Below, piece after piece: positions 6,608 to 14,812 of a DNA stretch of 22,189 bases (positions within the stretch are counted from its first letter, which is position 1; each line of letters opens with the position of its first letter). The stretch is from Actinobacteria bacterium UBA3086 (lineage in GTDB: Bacteria > Actinomycetota > Coriobacteriia > Anaerosomatales > UBA3086). Both the position numbers and the translations under genes were made by a program. The stretch is from assembly GCA_002367305.1 (NCBI GenBank), contig DFBG01000018.1, positions 1 through 22,189 on the forward strand, read 5' to 3'. The notes beneath the pieces were generated by a model that was given only the letters and a program-made list of their open reading frames with translations, was not told the DNA's origin and made no database searches.

Positions 6608-8374
6608 TCAGATCTTGCGCCCCATCAGCTGAGCGAGCTCACGGGGATTCTGCGCCTTGCCGATCGCTTCTTCAAAGGTGACCTTACCTGACTGAAGAAG
6701 CGTCTTGAGGTGTTGATCCAATGTCTGCATACCCAATGAGGCGCCACCCTGGATGATCGTCGCCATCTGATGCGTCTTTCCCTCACGGATGAGGTTGCTG
6801 ATCGCGGGGATGCCCAGCATGATCTCCATGGCCATGCATCGACCTCGGCCATCCGTGGTGCGCAGCAGAACCTGCGACAGAACGCCCTCCAGCGTGTTAG
6901 AAAGCTGCATGCGAACCTGCTGCTGCTGATGCGGAGGGAACACGTCGATAATACGGTCCACCGTCTCAGGACCGCCGGTGGTGTGCAGGGTCGCAAGCAC
7001 GAGGTGCCCGGTCTCAGCGGCCGTGATGGCTGCAGCGATCGTTTCGAGGTCTCGCATCTCGCCGACGAGGATCACATCGGGGTCCTGCCGCAGCACACGT
7101 TTCAGTGCCGACGTGAAGGAGTGGGTATCCTCGCCCACTTCGCGCTGGTTGACGAACGACTTCTTGTTCTTATGCATGAACTCGATGGGATCTTCGAGCG
7201 TGATGATGTGATCCGCCCGGGTGGCGTTGATGTGATCGATCATGGCAGCCAGCGTGGTCGACTTACCGGAACCGGTCGGTCCGGTGACGAGCACGAGACC
7301 TCGCGGCCTCTCGGCCAGGAACTTGCAGACCTTGGGCAGCCCCAGATCCTCGAGTGTGGGGATCGCGATGGGAATGACACGGAAAACCGCGCCCATCGAG
7401 TTCCGCTGCTGGAACACATTCGCACGGAACCGTGATACTCCGGGAATGCTGTACGCGAAGTCGAGTTCGAGTTCCGTCTCGAACTTGCGACGCTGCTCCT
7501 CGGAGAGCAGGTTCAGTATCATCTCCTGAGTGTCACGCGGGCTGAGGACCTTATGATTCTCCACGGGCATAAGCTCACCGCGAAGCCGCAGACCAGGAGC
7601 GCTTCCCACCGTGATGTGCAGGTCGGAACCGCCTCGGTCGATCATGAGCCTCAAAAGGTCATCGATGTGAGGAATGTCACCGCTGTTATCGGACGGACGT
7701 CCGTCCGCGATCGGGGCCGTTCCCGACATGACCGGAGCAGTGCCACCAACCATCCCCGTGGGCATCGGAGGCCTGGCAGGTGGTGCGGACGGAGCGCCAT
7801 AGCCCTCGGGCGCGCCCGAAGCAGCCGCTGGCTCTCCGGGAGGTGGAGGCGGAGGCACGGCACCGGCTGGCGCCTGAACGGGTTGCGGAGCTCCATATCC
7901 TGCAGGAGCAGCCTCTGCGACACCCGCCGACGCACGCACTTCGGGGGGCTCGGTCGACGACGCAGGAGCTGCCGGGGAGACCGCCGGTGCGGAGTCATCC
8001 GCGCCCGCGAGCGCCACGACCCGTCCTGCGATCTGATCGGCCGGACCGGTCGAGGGCATGTGAGCAGCTGCACCGGCCTGACGCGCCTTGAGAGCGGACG
8101 CCTCAGTGGGCTGTAGGGAGACTATGATGACGGGAATACCAGAGGTTGCCTCTTCGGACTTGAGTTGCTTGGTGACCGTATAGCCATCCATGCCGACGAG
8201 TTCAGCATCGACCACGATGACATCCGGGCGATTGTTGTTCACCATTCCAAGGGCACGCGGCCCGGACAATGCGCTCGTCACCTCGAACGCTGCCCCGGAT
8301 GCTTCAATCGCCCCTTTGACCTGCGAGACGAACGTCGCATCATCGTGAACGATCAGGACTCTCTTCTCAGCCAC
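6608..8374 (-). CDS. pilT: Type IV pilus retraction ATPase PilT fused to a degenerate receiver domain
   Basis: This 588-residue protein is far longer than ordinary PilT (about 345). Residues 1-125 form a CheY-like receiver domain with D11, D12, D56 and S86. The invariant Lys of the KPF switch is replaced (AAHMPSTGP, Met at 106), so phosphorylation signalling may be impaired. A Pro/Ala-rich linker spans roughly 128-225. The C-terminal part is a complete PilT: Walker A GPTGSGKST (365-373), Asp box ITLEDPIEF, Walker B DPDVILVGEMRD, His box TGHLVLATLHT, and AISNLIRE, close to the AIRNLIRE motif needed for retraction. The start is GTG at 8372-8374, eight bases after GAGGAGG. Family knowledge says PilT hexamers power pilus disassembly and twitching. 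No other pilus gene is in the window. Confidence 0.93.
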   Translation of the reverse strand: MAEKRVLIVHDDATFVSQVKGAIEASGAAFEVTSALSGPRALGMVNNNRPDVIVVDAELVGMDGYTVTKQLKSEEATSGIPVIIVSLQPTEASALKARQAGAAAHMPSTGPADQIAGRVVALAGADDSAPAVSPAAPASSTEPPEVRASAGVAEAAPAGYGAPQPVQAPAGAVPPPPPPGEPAAASGAPEGYGAPSAPPARPPMPTGMVGGTAPVMSGTAPIADGRPSDNSGDIPHIDDLLRLMIDRGGSDLHITVGSAPGLRLRGELMPVENHKVLSPRDTQEMILNLLSEEQRRKFETELELDFAYSIPGVSRFRANVFQQRNSMGAVFRVIPIAIPTLEDLGLPKVCKFLAERPRGLVLVTGPTGSGKSTTLAAMIDHINATRADHIITLEDPIEFMHKNKKSFVNQREVGEDTHSFTSALKRVLRQDPDVILVGEMRDLETIAAAITAAETGHLVLATLHTTGGPETVDRIIDVFPPHQQQQVRMQLSNTLEGVLSQVLLRTTDGRGRCMAMEIMLGIPAISNLIREGKTHQMATIIQGGASLGMQTLDQHLKTLLQSGKVTFEEAIGKAQNPRELAQLMGRKI

Positions 8375-8554
8375 CAGTGAATACCTCCTCGTAACGGGTC
8401 ATCTCAGTCGACCCGGATCATAGTGCGATGTCACGAGCACTTTTCACAGTATCGGCCTTGCGCCCTCAGGACTCAACACCGGAGATGAGCGTGCCTCGCA
8501 AGCGGACGACGGGTACTATGTATCTCGTTTCCAAAAACACGAAAGGGATTACGC

Positions 8555-9853
8555 GTGCAACTCAAGATCGAAAGCCTCGCATATGGTGGAGATGGCGTCG
8601 CTCGCACCCCTGAGGGACAGACCGTTTTCATCCCCGACACCTGTCCGGGTGACGTGGTGGAGGCAACAGTCGTCCAGGACCGCGGACGTTGGGCCAAGGC
8701 ACGCCTCACCTCGATCGTCGAAGCATCTCCCGATCGTGTCTCCCCCTCCTGCCCGTATTTCGGGGAATGCGGAGGATGCCAGTGGCAGCACGTCGCCTAT
8801 ACAGCGCAGCTCAAAGCCAAGCGTCAGGCAGTGATGGACGCCTTGGGTCGCATAGGCGGACTCGACACCGAGGCGCTCGTGGAACCCTGCATCTCCTCTG
8901 AGCGCGAGTATGGCTACCGCAATAAGATCGAACTTCGTGCCGACGATACCGGCCCCGCAACTCTAGGGATGACCGCGCGCGATGGGCGCACGATCATTCC
9001 GATCGATCGCTGCCTGCTTCTTCCCAAGAAGCACGCCGGTGCACCACGCAAGATCAGAGGTGCGCTCAAGTTCGTCGCCGGCGATCAGGATCTGGGACTC
9101 AAGCGTGTCGGCCTCCGATTCGCCGAGCGCAGATCCGACATTGAGATCGCCATCTGGACGACACCGGGCCCGTTCCCGCGCTCACTCGCGACCAAGACGC
9201 TCACCGACTCGATTCAGGCAACGAGCGTGGTCCGAGTACTCACAAAAGGCCCCGACAAGGCGAGGCGTGTGTCGAAGGTAGAGGTCCTGGCGGGCAAAGG
9301 ATCCTGGCGTGAACGTCTCTCCGGATTCACCATGGGCATCTCGGCACCTTCATTCTTCCAGGTGAACACGGCCACGGCCGAGAAGCTGGTTTCCACCGCG
9401 CTCGACGCTCTGGACCCCTCAGAGGATGACGTCGTACTCGACTGCTACTCAGGCGCAGGAACGTTCACTCTGAAACTCGCCGAGCGCTCGGACGACGTGG
9501 TGGCGATAGAGGCCTCCAGTGCGGCGATCCAAGATCTTCGTCGCAACTTGGAGAATGCCGGCCTTCACGCCGATGTAATCGGCGGAGACGCGACGCGCGA
9601 ACTGCCTGGACTCGGGGAGTTCGACCGCATCCTGGTCGACCCTCCGCGTGCCGGACTCACTCCTGAGGCTTTGATAGCGCTCGCTTCGGCAGGCGCCTCT
9701 CGTATCGTCTACGTCTCGTGCGACCCCGCCACATTGGCTCGAGATGCAGGCGCGCTCGATGCACAGGGCTACACACTCACCCGAGTCACACCGGTGGACC
9801 TGTTCCCGCAGACCTATCACGTCGAATCAGTGGCGGTGTTCGACCGCAGTTAG
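8555..9853 (+). CDS. rlmD: 23S rRNA (uracil-C5)-methyltransferase, RlmD/RumA family
   Basis: This 432-residue protein is an SAM-dependent RNA m5U methyltransferase of the TrmA/RumA class. In order it has an N-terminal TRAM domain (IESLAYGGDGVART), iron-sulfur ligands C66, C72 and C75 (CPYFGECGGC) with C153 completing the [4Fe-4S] site, the central SFFQVN segment, SAM motif DCYSGAGTFTL, VDPPRAGL, and the catalytic C389 in YVSCDPATLARD. The start is GTG at 8555, with GAAAGGGA at 8541-8548. Whether it acts on U1939, U747 or tRNA cannot be decided from sequence, so rlmD is the best-fit name. Its stop overlaps that of the converging cytochrome b5-like gene (9850-9853). A TACTAT -10-like element at 8514-8519 precedes it, without a clear -35. 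Confidence 0.92.
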   Translation: MQLKIESLAYGGDGVARTPEGQTVFIPDTCPGDVVEATVVQDRGRWAKARLTSIVEASPDRVSPSCPYFGECGGCQWQHVAYTAQLKAKRQAVMDALGRIGGLDTEALVEPCISSEREYGYRNKIELRADDTGPATLGMTARDGRTIIPIDRCLLLPKKHAGAPRKIRGALKFVAGDQDLGLKRVGLRFAERRSDIEIAIWTTPGPFPRSLATKTLTDSIQATSVVRVLTKGPDKARRVSKVEVLAGKGSWRERLSGFTMGISAPSFFQVNTATAEKLVSTALDALDPSEDDVVLDCYSGAGTFTLKLAERSDDVVAIEASSAAIQDLRRNLENAGLHADVIGGDATRELPGLGEFDRILVDPPRAGLTPEALIALASAGASRIVYVSCDPATLARDAGALDAQGYTLTRVTPVDLFPQTYHVESVAVFDRS

Positions 9854-10077
9854 GCGAGTACGCCGATCTGGGGGAAGTCCGTCACGTAGGCATCGTGCGG
9901 AGCATCTTCATGCTCAGCAGTGAGATCCATGCCCGCGAAATGCATGGCCTCGTGGTCGCCATCGACCCACATGGCGCTCTCCGAGAGGTCATACACGGCG
10001 CCTTCATACGCAACGTACGCAGGTTTGCCATCCTTGCCGTTGAACGCCGCGAGTTCATCGCGCGTGAAACTCTTCAT
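9850..10077 (-). CDS. Small cytochrome b5-like heme/steroid-binding domain protein
   Basis: This 75-residue protein matches the free-standing prokaryotic cytochrome b5-like heme/steroid-binding domain. It opens with FTRDELAAFNGKDGKPAYVAYEGAV as FTxxEL plus a YVAYEG strand, followed by VYDLSES and W37. The heme-ligand region reads HFAGMDLTAEHEDAPH in place of the eukaryotic HPGG; H46 and H61 are the probable axial pair. It has no signal peptide or membrane helix, so it would be cytoplasmic. GGAGGA lies immediately upstream of the ATG at 10077. It overlaps the rlmD stop by four bases, tail to tail. The ligand (heme or other) and partner are unknown; similar proteins are common in anaerobes. Confidence 0.82.
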   Translation of the reverse strand: MKSFTRDELAAFNGKDGKPAYVAYEGAVYDLSESAMWVDGDHEAMHFAGMDLTAEHEDAPHDAYVTDFPQIGVLA

Positions 10078-10112
10078 GGTTCCTCCACTGGTGAGACGGT
10101 AAACGGATTCTC

Positions 10113-10142
10113 AGAATATCTCTCCGAGATGCCCCCGGGCAA
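10113..10142 (-). promoter_or_regulatory. Candidate promoter of the cytochrome b5-like gene
   Basis: On the minus strand TTGCCC (10137-10142) and TATTCT (10113-10118) are 18 bases apart, about 35 bases upstream of the start codon. This is a consensus-like but unproven sigma-70 promoter. Confidence 0.3.
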
Positions 10143-10204
10143 AACCTGTTCGGACGATCCGATGATGATCGAGATTGCCCGACCCCAGCAAAGACAGATG
10201 GACT

Positions 10205-10579
10205 CTAGCCGCGGCCGAGTCTCATGAGCAGGCCCAAGAACTTCACGAACACCCCGGCAGCGACACCCAGCGCGCCGAATCGCATGAGTCCTCCGCCTTC
10301 ACCGTCGTCCGTCTCGCCCATGAGGCCCGCATACTCGATCACGACCGGCGTCGATGTCCCATCGACATCCAATGTCACGGTCGCTGCCGACGAACCGAAC
10401 TCCGCCCCCTCGAACTGTTCGATCATCGTTGATACCGCCTCGGCACCGGAAACCGTGGTGACCGAGCGAGATATGGGCTGCGTGGAGCTTCCCGCGGGGA
10501 TGAGCACCTCGTCGGCAACGGCCGGCGCGATACCGCTGAGAGCGTAGATCAGGAATGCGATTGCCATGATGCGCTTCAT
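10205..10579 (-). CDS. Small exported membrane protein, function unknown
   Basis: I do not recognise a family. The start at 10579 gives 124 residues; GAGG lies nine bases upstream and the protein then begins with a clear signal peptide (KR, hydrophobic core AIAFLIYALSG, cleavage after APAVA at about residue 22). A longer in-frame extension to 10624 would bury this signal. The mature part is a roughly 75-residue acidic, Ser/Thr-rich segment likely to be extracytoplasmic, then a glycine/acid-rich stretch (ETDDGEGGG) and a C-terminal transmembrane helix (about 101-119) ending in RLGRG. A CRP-like palindrome at 10656-10671 lies 77 bases upstream and the Crp/Fnr gene itself is the next gene upstream. 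It may be a surface or envelope protein under that regulator. Confidence 0.65.
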   Translation of the reverse strand: MKRIMAIAFLIYALSGIAPAVADEVLIPAGSSTQPISRSVTTVSGAEAVSTMIEQFEGAEFGSSAATVTLDVDGTSTPVVIEYAGLMGETDDGEGGGLMRFGALGVAAGVFVKFLGLLMRLGRG

Positions 10580-10655
10580 GTGAACCAACCTCGACGATCG
10601 GGTACCTGTGAGATGCGGGAACACCCTCTACATCGGCACGGGGGCATCACAGGAT

Positions 10656-10671
10656 GGTGACTGTGATCACT
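10656..10671. promoter_or_regulatory. CRP/FNR-type operator upstream of the small exported protein
   Basis: GGTGA-CTGTGA-TCACT contains the perfect palindrome GTGA-N6-TCAC, the core of the CRP consensus TGTGA-N6-TCACA. It lies between the end of the Crp/Fnr gene and the start of the exported protein gene. The regulator's recognition helix keeps the R-E-xxx-R residues that read this core. Confidence 0.55.
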
Positions 10672-10716
10672 GATGAGGGTTCGGGATGAGATGACGAACA
10701 TCGAGCAGGATCAGGA

Positions 10717-11415
10717 TCAGTCCATCTCGAGACGTTCGCGCAACTGGATGAGGTCGACGACGATGCGCCTACCCTTCGTGGCGACGATGCCGTCCCGCGC
10801 CAACTGCGAGATGATCCGGCTCGCCGTCTCACGGGATGTACCCGCCAGCGTGGCGATGTCGTAATGGGTCAGTCCCTGAACCACGGGCACACCACGCGAT
10901 TCATAGCTAGCCGTTGCCACATTGAGCACGACGCGCATGATCCGATGGGTGGCATCGTGGAACGCCATGTCCTCGAGCCGGGTGATGGTCTGACGCAGCC
11001 TTCGGGAGAGCGTGGCGATGAGCGACAGCGCCAAGCGTGGCTGCAGCTGAATGGCCGATGAGAGATCCTTGGCATCGAGGCTGAAGAGTTCGACATCAGT
11101 GACAGCGATGACGTCGGCGGAGCGAGGCTCTGCGTCCACCAGACTCATCTCACCGAAATGTCCGGGTGCGTCTAGATAGTTCAGGGCGAGCTCTTTGCCG
11201 TCGGGACTGGCAAGCGAGACCTTCACCCGGCCTACAACGAGTAGATACATCGCTGAACCGGCTTCGTTCTGATTCACGATGAATGCGCCCTTGGGATACC
11301 GACGGAACTGAACCATATCGACGAAGGTCTCGAGATCCTGAATGGACAGATCCGAGAACATCGGAATGGCTCGGAGCTTGGCTACCGAGAGGTCTTTGTT
11401 CGTCGTTGTATTCAC
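10717..11415 (-). CDS. Crp/Fnr-family transcription regulator
   Basis: This 232-residue protein has the standard two-domain CRP layout. The N-terminal cyclic-nucleotide-binding beta-roll (about 15-120) contains HFGEMSLVDAEPRSADV, in which G88-E89 and R98-S99 match the phosphate and ribose contacts of cAMP-binding CRP. A dimerisation helix follows (125-150). The C-terminal winged helix has THYDIATLAGTSRETASRII; R195, E196 and R200 match CRP R180, E181 and R185, which contact TGTGA half-sites. No cysteine motif for a Fe-S cluster is present, so it is not an FNR-type oxygen sensor. The start codon is GTG at 11413-11415 with a weak ribosome site (TTAGGG). CRP-like sites occur upstream of this gene (11442-11457) and of the next (10656-10671). 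Confidence 0.92.
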   Translation of the reverse strand: MNTTTNKDLSVAKLRAIPMFSDLSIQDLETFVDMVQFRRYPKGAFIVNQNEAGSAMYLLVVGRVKVSLASPDGKELALNYLDAPGHFGEMSLVDAEPRSADVIAVTDVELFSLDAKDLSSAIQLQPRLALSLIATLSRRLRQTITRLEDMAFHDATHRIMRVVLNVATASYESRGVPVVQGLTHYDIATLAGTSRETASRIISQLARDGIVATKGRRIVVDLIQLRERLEMD

Positions 11416-11441
11416 AACCCTAAGTATCGGTCAGGAATCAC

Positions 11442-11457
11442 TGTGACTTGAGACACA
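11442..11457. promoter_or_regulatory. CRP-like operator upstream of the Crp/Fnr gene (possible autoregulation)
   Basis: TGTGA-CTTGAG-ACACA differs from TGTGA-N6-TCACA at one of ten informative positions. It ends 26 bases upstream of the regulator's start codon, a position where a bound dimer would overlap the promoter or the early transcript. Confidence 0.5.
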
Positions 11458-11559
11458 ATCGAGCAGAAATGAGCAGTCATTCTCATCGCTCATATCGAAC
11501 GAACATACGATAGCACTGCGCTTCTCTGGGCCGTGCGCAACACAACCCTGAGCACCCGG

Positions 11560-11598
11560 TCAACAAGAGGAGGCGGCGGCCGAATGGCCACCACCTCC
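11560..11598 (-). terminator. Terminator of the FAD oxidase/iron-sulfur fusion gene
   Basis: On the minus strand GGAGGTGGTGGCC and GGCCGCCGCCTCC form a 13-bp stem with two G-U pairs and a 4-base loop (arms 11586-11598 and 11569-11581), followed by TCTTGTTG. It begins 27 bases after the stop codon. On the plus strand the two wobble pairs become C-A mismatches, so the element is directional. Confidence 0.8.
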
Positions 11599-11624
11599 CC
11601 TGAAATCGCCACCAGAACTGAAAG

Positions 11625-14600
11625 CTACATCTCAGCCTTGATGTACTCGATCATCTTGGGCGTCACGAACGGGATGAGCTCCGGCAGGTATGTGGGCATG
11701 AGCGACTGCATCGTCTTGGGAAGCAGCTCGGGCATGAGCTCAGCCATATCCTCGGGTATAAGGCCAACGTAGTCCTCAACAGCCTTGACCATATCGGGCA
11801 TGACCTTGTCCATGATCCCGTCGATCATCATCGGGAACATCATGGGCATCATCTTCTCCATCATGGGGAGACCGCCCGGAACGTACTTCATGCTCTTCAT
11901 CATGGGCTTCATGCCCACGGGCATCGCATCCATCATCTGCGGGAAGATCCGCTCCATCAGCGCAGCCATGTTCTCCGGCTCCATGAGGATGATGAACTTC
12001 TCGAAGTGTCCCCACATGTACAGGGCATGCGCGGTGCTCTCAGGGATGTCGTAGCCGGCAGCCTGTGCCACCACGCGTGAGAGGTCGTCGACCTTGAGGT
12101 TCATGTCGTTCTTGACCACGCTGTCACGCAACTGCACCTGGCAGCACGGACAGAGCGCGACGACCGTATCAGCCTCGACGTCCTTAGCCTCATCCAGGCG
12201 CATCTTGCCCAGCACCGGAGCGACCGACATTTCGCCGACGAGCGTGAGGACCGAGCCACAGCAGTAGCCCTCTTCACGGTTGTGCTCCATCTCGACGTAG
12301 TCGACGCCGGGGATGGCTTTGAGCATGTCGCGGGGAGGCTCGTAGAGGCCCTGCGCGCGACCGGCGTGACACGAGTCATGGAACGTCAGGCGACCCTCGA
12401 TCGGGTTCTTGAGCTCAAGCGAGCCATCACCCAAAGCCTCGGCGACCAGCTCGGAGTAGTGCTTGACCTCAAAGTCGTAGTCCTCGCCTAGATCGGCGGC
12501 CAGACCGGGATAGATCTCTTTCCACACAAGGGCACAAGCCGGGCATGACGTCACGATCGTCTTGGCCCCACGCTTACGCGCCTCTTCGGTGTTGTGCTTG
12601 TAGATCATCTCGAACGTGTCCCACTTGCCTGCGACCTTCATGGGAATACCACAACAAGCCTCGTCGGTGCCCATGTAGCCGATGTCGTACCCGGCGTCGG
12701 TGAGCAGGCGAACGCTCGCCTCGGCCACGTCGGTCTCCACGAAGCTCGCCGTGCAACCGGCGAAATACAGGTAGTCGGACTGCTTGTTCCAACCACCGTT
12801 CTCGTCGGCCAACTTGGGAGCGATGTCCTCGGGGACCCAGTTCGCGCGGTTCTCGCGCTTGCCGGCCCAGATGTCCAGATCGCTCTCCAGCGAAGCACCC
12901 ATCATCTCGAAGGGCGGGAACGTGCCACGCTTCTCCTTGTGGACCAGCTGACCACGCATGGCCATCCAGTTGTGTTCGACGGGCAGCTGGAGCTGACAAC
13001 GCTCGTTGCAGACCTCGCACGTGGTGCACACGAGGAAGGTATCGACCATCTTGCGATCGAACTTCTCGCGCCCGGCCAACACTTCACGGATGAATGCATA
13101 CTTTCCACGGGGAGAATGGGACTCCCAGCCACGACCGGAATACTGCTCGCAGGTCGGAACGCAGTATCCACATCGAGCGCATGCGTAGGCCATGAACGCG
13201 ACCTCGCCCGGAATACCGTTCTTCTCCTTGGAGAGATCACCAGGACCCTCGGGCGGAGTGGCGGCGTTGGCAACCACGCGCACGACAGGCTCCAAAGCAG
13301 CTGCTGTGCCCATGATCACGTCGATGAGACCGCTGCCAAAGACCTTGCCGGGGTTCATTACGCTTTTGGGGTCGACCGAGGCCTTGTAGGCGGACAACGT
13401 CTTGACCTTGGCGGAACCGAGAACGGAGTCGGCCTCACGTCGGAAGTACGCGCCCGTAGAGTAGGCGGAACCGCCGTGCTCCTTGGCGATCTTGATGACG
13501 GTCAGCGACAACGCGAACGCGAGGTTGAAAGCGAACGAACGCTCATCGTGAGGGATGAAGCCAAGGAGAACGACCTTGTCGCCCTTGGCGTGCATGCCCT
13601 CGAGAATGAACGGCTGCTTGATCTTCTTGTCGATCTCCGCGAGTACGGCAGACATCTGAGCCAGCGGTACGACGACCTCGGTCGGAACGATCGATGGCCC
13701 GATCCTCTTGAGCCGCATGGGGGCGAATCGCAGCTCCCACTCATGCTCGGCGGCCTCAGGACCAAGGTCGGTTCCTCCGTTCATTTCAGTGACGGCTGCA
13801 AGCGCGTCATCGATGGCGCCGCGACGGGACTCCGGATACGCAATGACCGCGATATAGGCCTCGGGAAGCTCTGGGTCGGCATGCTTATGCGCTTCCTCCC
13901 ACGGATGCCCGTGACGATGAGGGAGCCGAGTCTTAAGTCGCATGGACTCCGGATTGAGGAACGTAATGGACCAGACGGGAAGCTTCTGGACAGAGATTGC
14001 GCTCAATGCGGCACCAATAGAAGCAGCGTCGGGGAACGCGATCGCACGATGAACCTCAGGCTCAAGCTCGCGAAGCGAAACTACGAGCTCGGTGATGATG
14101 CCGGTGATGCCTTCGGCATCCGCGATATAGGAGAGGAGATCCTCGCCAGCAAAGACCTTCACCTCGCCGTTAGGAAGCACAACTCGTGCTGAGACGACGT
14201 TCTCTTTGAACGTCCCGTACTCGTATGAACCGAACCCTGCACCACCCTGCGCGAGCCAGCCGGCTGCACCTGAGGATGGGGTCGAGGACGGATAGAGGCG
14301 CAGCGCGAGACCATCCTTGTTAACCTCGCGCTCAATGACTTCCCAGATGGCCGAGGCCTGAACTCGAACGCTCTTGTTGCCCGGGTCGATCTCCAGAATA
14401 TGATTCATTCCAGTCATATCAACAACGACTGCACCCGTCTTGGGAAGCACTCCGCCGTAACCCGAAGTCGCCCAGCCACGAGGAACAAGCTCGATTCCCT
14501 CACGGGACGCGAACTTCACGAGCTCCACGATCTGATCTTCTGTTTCGGGACGAACCACGGCGCCGGCAATTCCGGCAGCAATGAACGGCTTGACCAGTTT

Positions 14601-14717
14601 CGGCATTGCACCGATATCGAACGAGTACATCTTCCGCTCGACGCGATCCGTCCTGATCCTGTCCTCGCCCACGATTTCGCGGAGTGATCTCTCCACGCGC
14701 TCACTGATGGCTGACAT
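11625..14717 (-). CDS. GlcD-GlcF-type fusion: FAD-linked oxidase + 2[4Fe-4S] + CCG domains, with Met-rich C-terminal tail
   Basis: This 1030-residue protein fuses two subunits that are usually separate in glycolate or D-lactate dehydrogenases. Residues about 40-235 form a PCMH-type FAD domain (RPETEDQIVELVKFA, PRGWATSGYGG, SSGAAGWLAQGG), followed by a FAD-oxidase C-terminal domain ending at VDPKSVMNPGKVF. Two 4Fe-4S motifs follow: C513/516/519/523 and C564/567/570/574. Two CCG domains come next (CCGIPMKVAG with SCPAC; CCGSVL with CPCC). Residues 901-1030 form a separate tail with 28 methionines, including PMMEKMMPMMFPMM. The start is ATG 14715-14717, preceded by GGAAGAGG; an upstream in-frame GTG sits too close to that site. 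It probably oxidises a 2-hydroxy acid and passes electrons to a membrane carrier. Substrate unknown; heterodisulfide-reductase-like roles are possible. Confidence 0.88.
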   Translation of the reverse strand: MSAISERVERSLREIVGEDRIRTDRVERKMYSFDIGAMPKLVKPFIAAGIAGAVVRPETEDQIVELVKFASREGIELVPRGWATSGYGGVLPKTGAVVVDMTGMNHILEIDPGNKSVRVQASAIWEVIEREVNKDGLALRLYPSSTPSSGAAGWLAQGGAGFGSYEYGTFKENVVSARVVLPNGEVKVFAGEDLLSYIADAEGITGIITELVVSLRELEPEVHRAIAFPDAASIGAALSAISVQKLPVWSITFLNPESMRLKTRLPHRHGHPWEEAHKHADPELPEAYIAVIAYPESRRGAIDDALAAVTEMNGGTDLGPEAAEHEWELRFAPMRLKRIGPSIVPTEVVVPLAQMSAVLAEIDKKIKQPFILEGMHAKGDKVVLLGFIPHDERSFAFNLAFALSLTVIKIAKEHGGSAYSTGAYFRREADSVLGSAKVKTLSAYKASVDPKSVMNPGKVFGSGLIDVIMGTAAALEPVVRVVANAATPPEGPGDLSKEKNGIPGEVAFMAYACARCGYCVPTCEQYSGRGWESHSPRGKYAFIREVLAGREKFDRKMVDTFLVCTTCEVCNERCQLQLPVEHNWMAMRGQLVHKEKRGTFPPFEMMGASLESDLDIWAGKRENRANWVPEDIAPKLADENGGWNKQSDYLYFAGCTASFVETDVAEASVRLLTDAGYDIGYMGTDEACCGIPMKVAGKWDTFEMIYKHNTEEARKRGAKTIVTSCPACALVWKEIYPGLAADLGEDYDFEVKHYSELVAEALGDGSLELKNPIEGRLTFHDSCHAGRAQGLYEPPRDMLKAIPGVDYVEMEHNREEGYCCGSVLTLVGEMSVAPVLGKMRLDEAKDVEADTVVALCPCCQVQLRDSVVKNDMNLKVDDLSRVVAQAAGYDIPESTAHALYMWGHFEKFIILMEPENMAALMERIFPQMMDAMPVGMKPMMKSMKYVPGGLPMMEKMMPMMFPMMIDGIMDKVMPDMVKAVEDYVGLIPEDMAELMPELLPKTMQSLMPTYLPELIPFVTPKMIEYIKAEM

Positions 14718-14812
14718 CAGCACCTCTTCCTTTCACACGACGTCATGTTGTGAAATATTTCTTATGCAGGTACGAGCAACTTGTATGCCTACGGGGGTAT
14801 TCCTGCACCTAA

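Noticed and set aside
11776..12014. Repetitive-looking DNA (CATCAT/ATGATG runs) as a microsatellite or CRISPR-like repeat
   Set aside because: The repeats come from Met codons in the coding tail of the FAD oxidase fusion; spacing is irregular and there are no spacers.
12594..14192. A 532-codon plus-strand frame opposite the FAD oxidase gene
   Set aside because: It is the antisense shadow of a well-supported gene; its product shows no family motifs and reflects codon bias.
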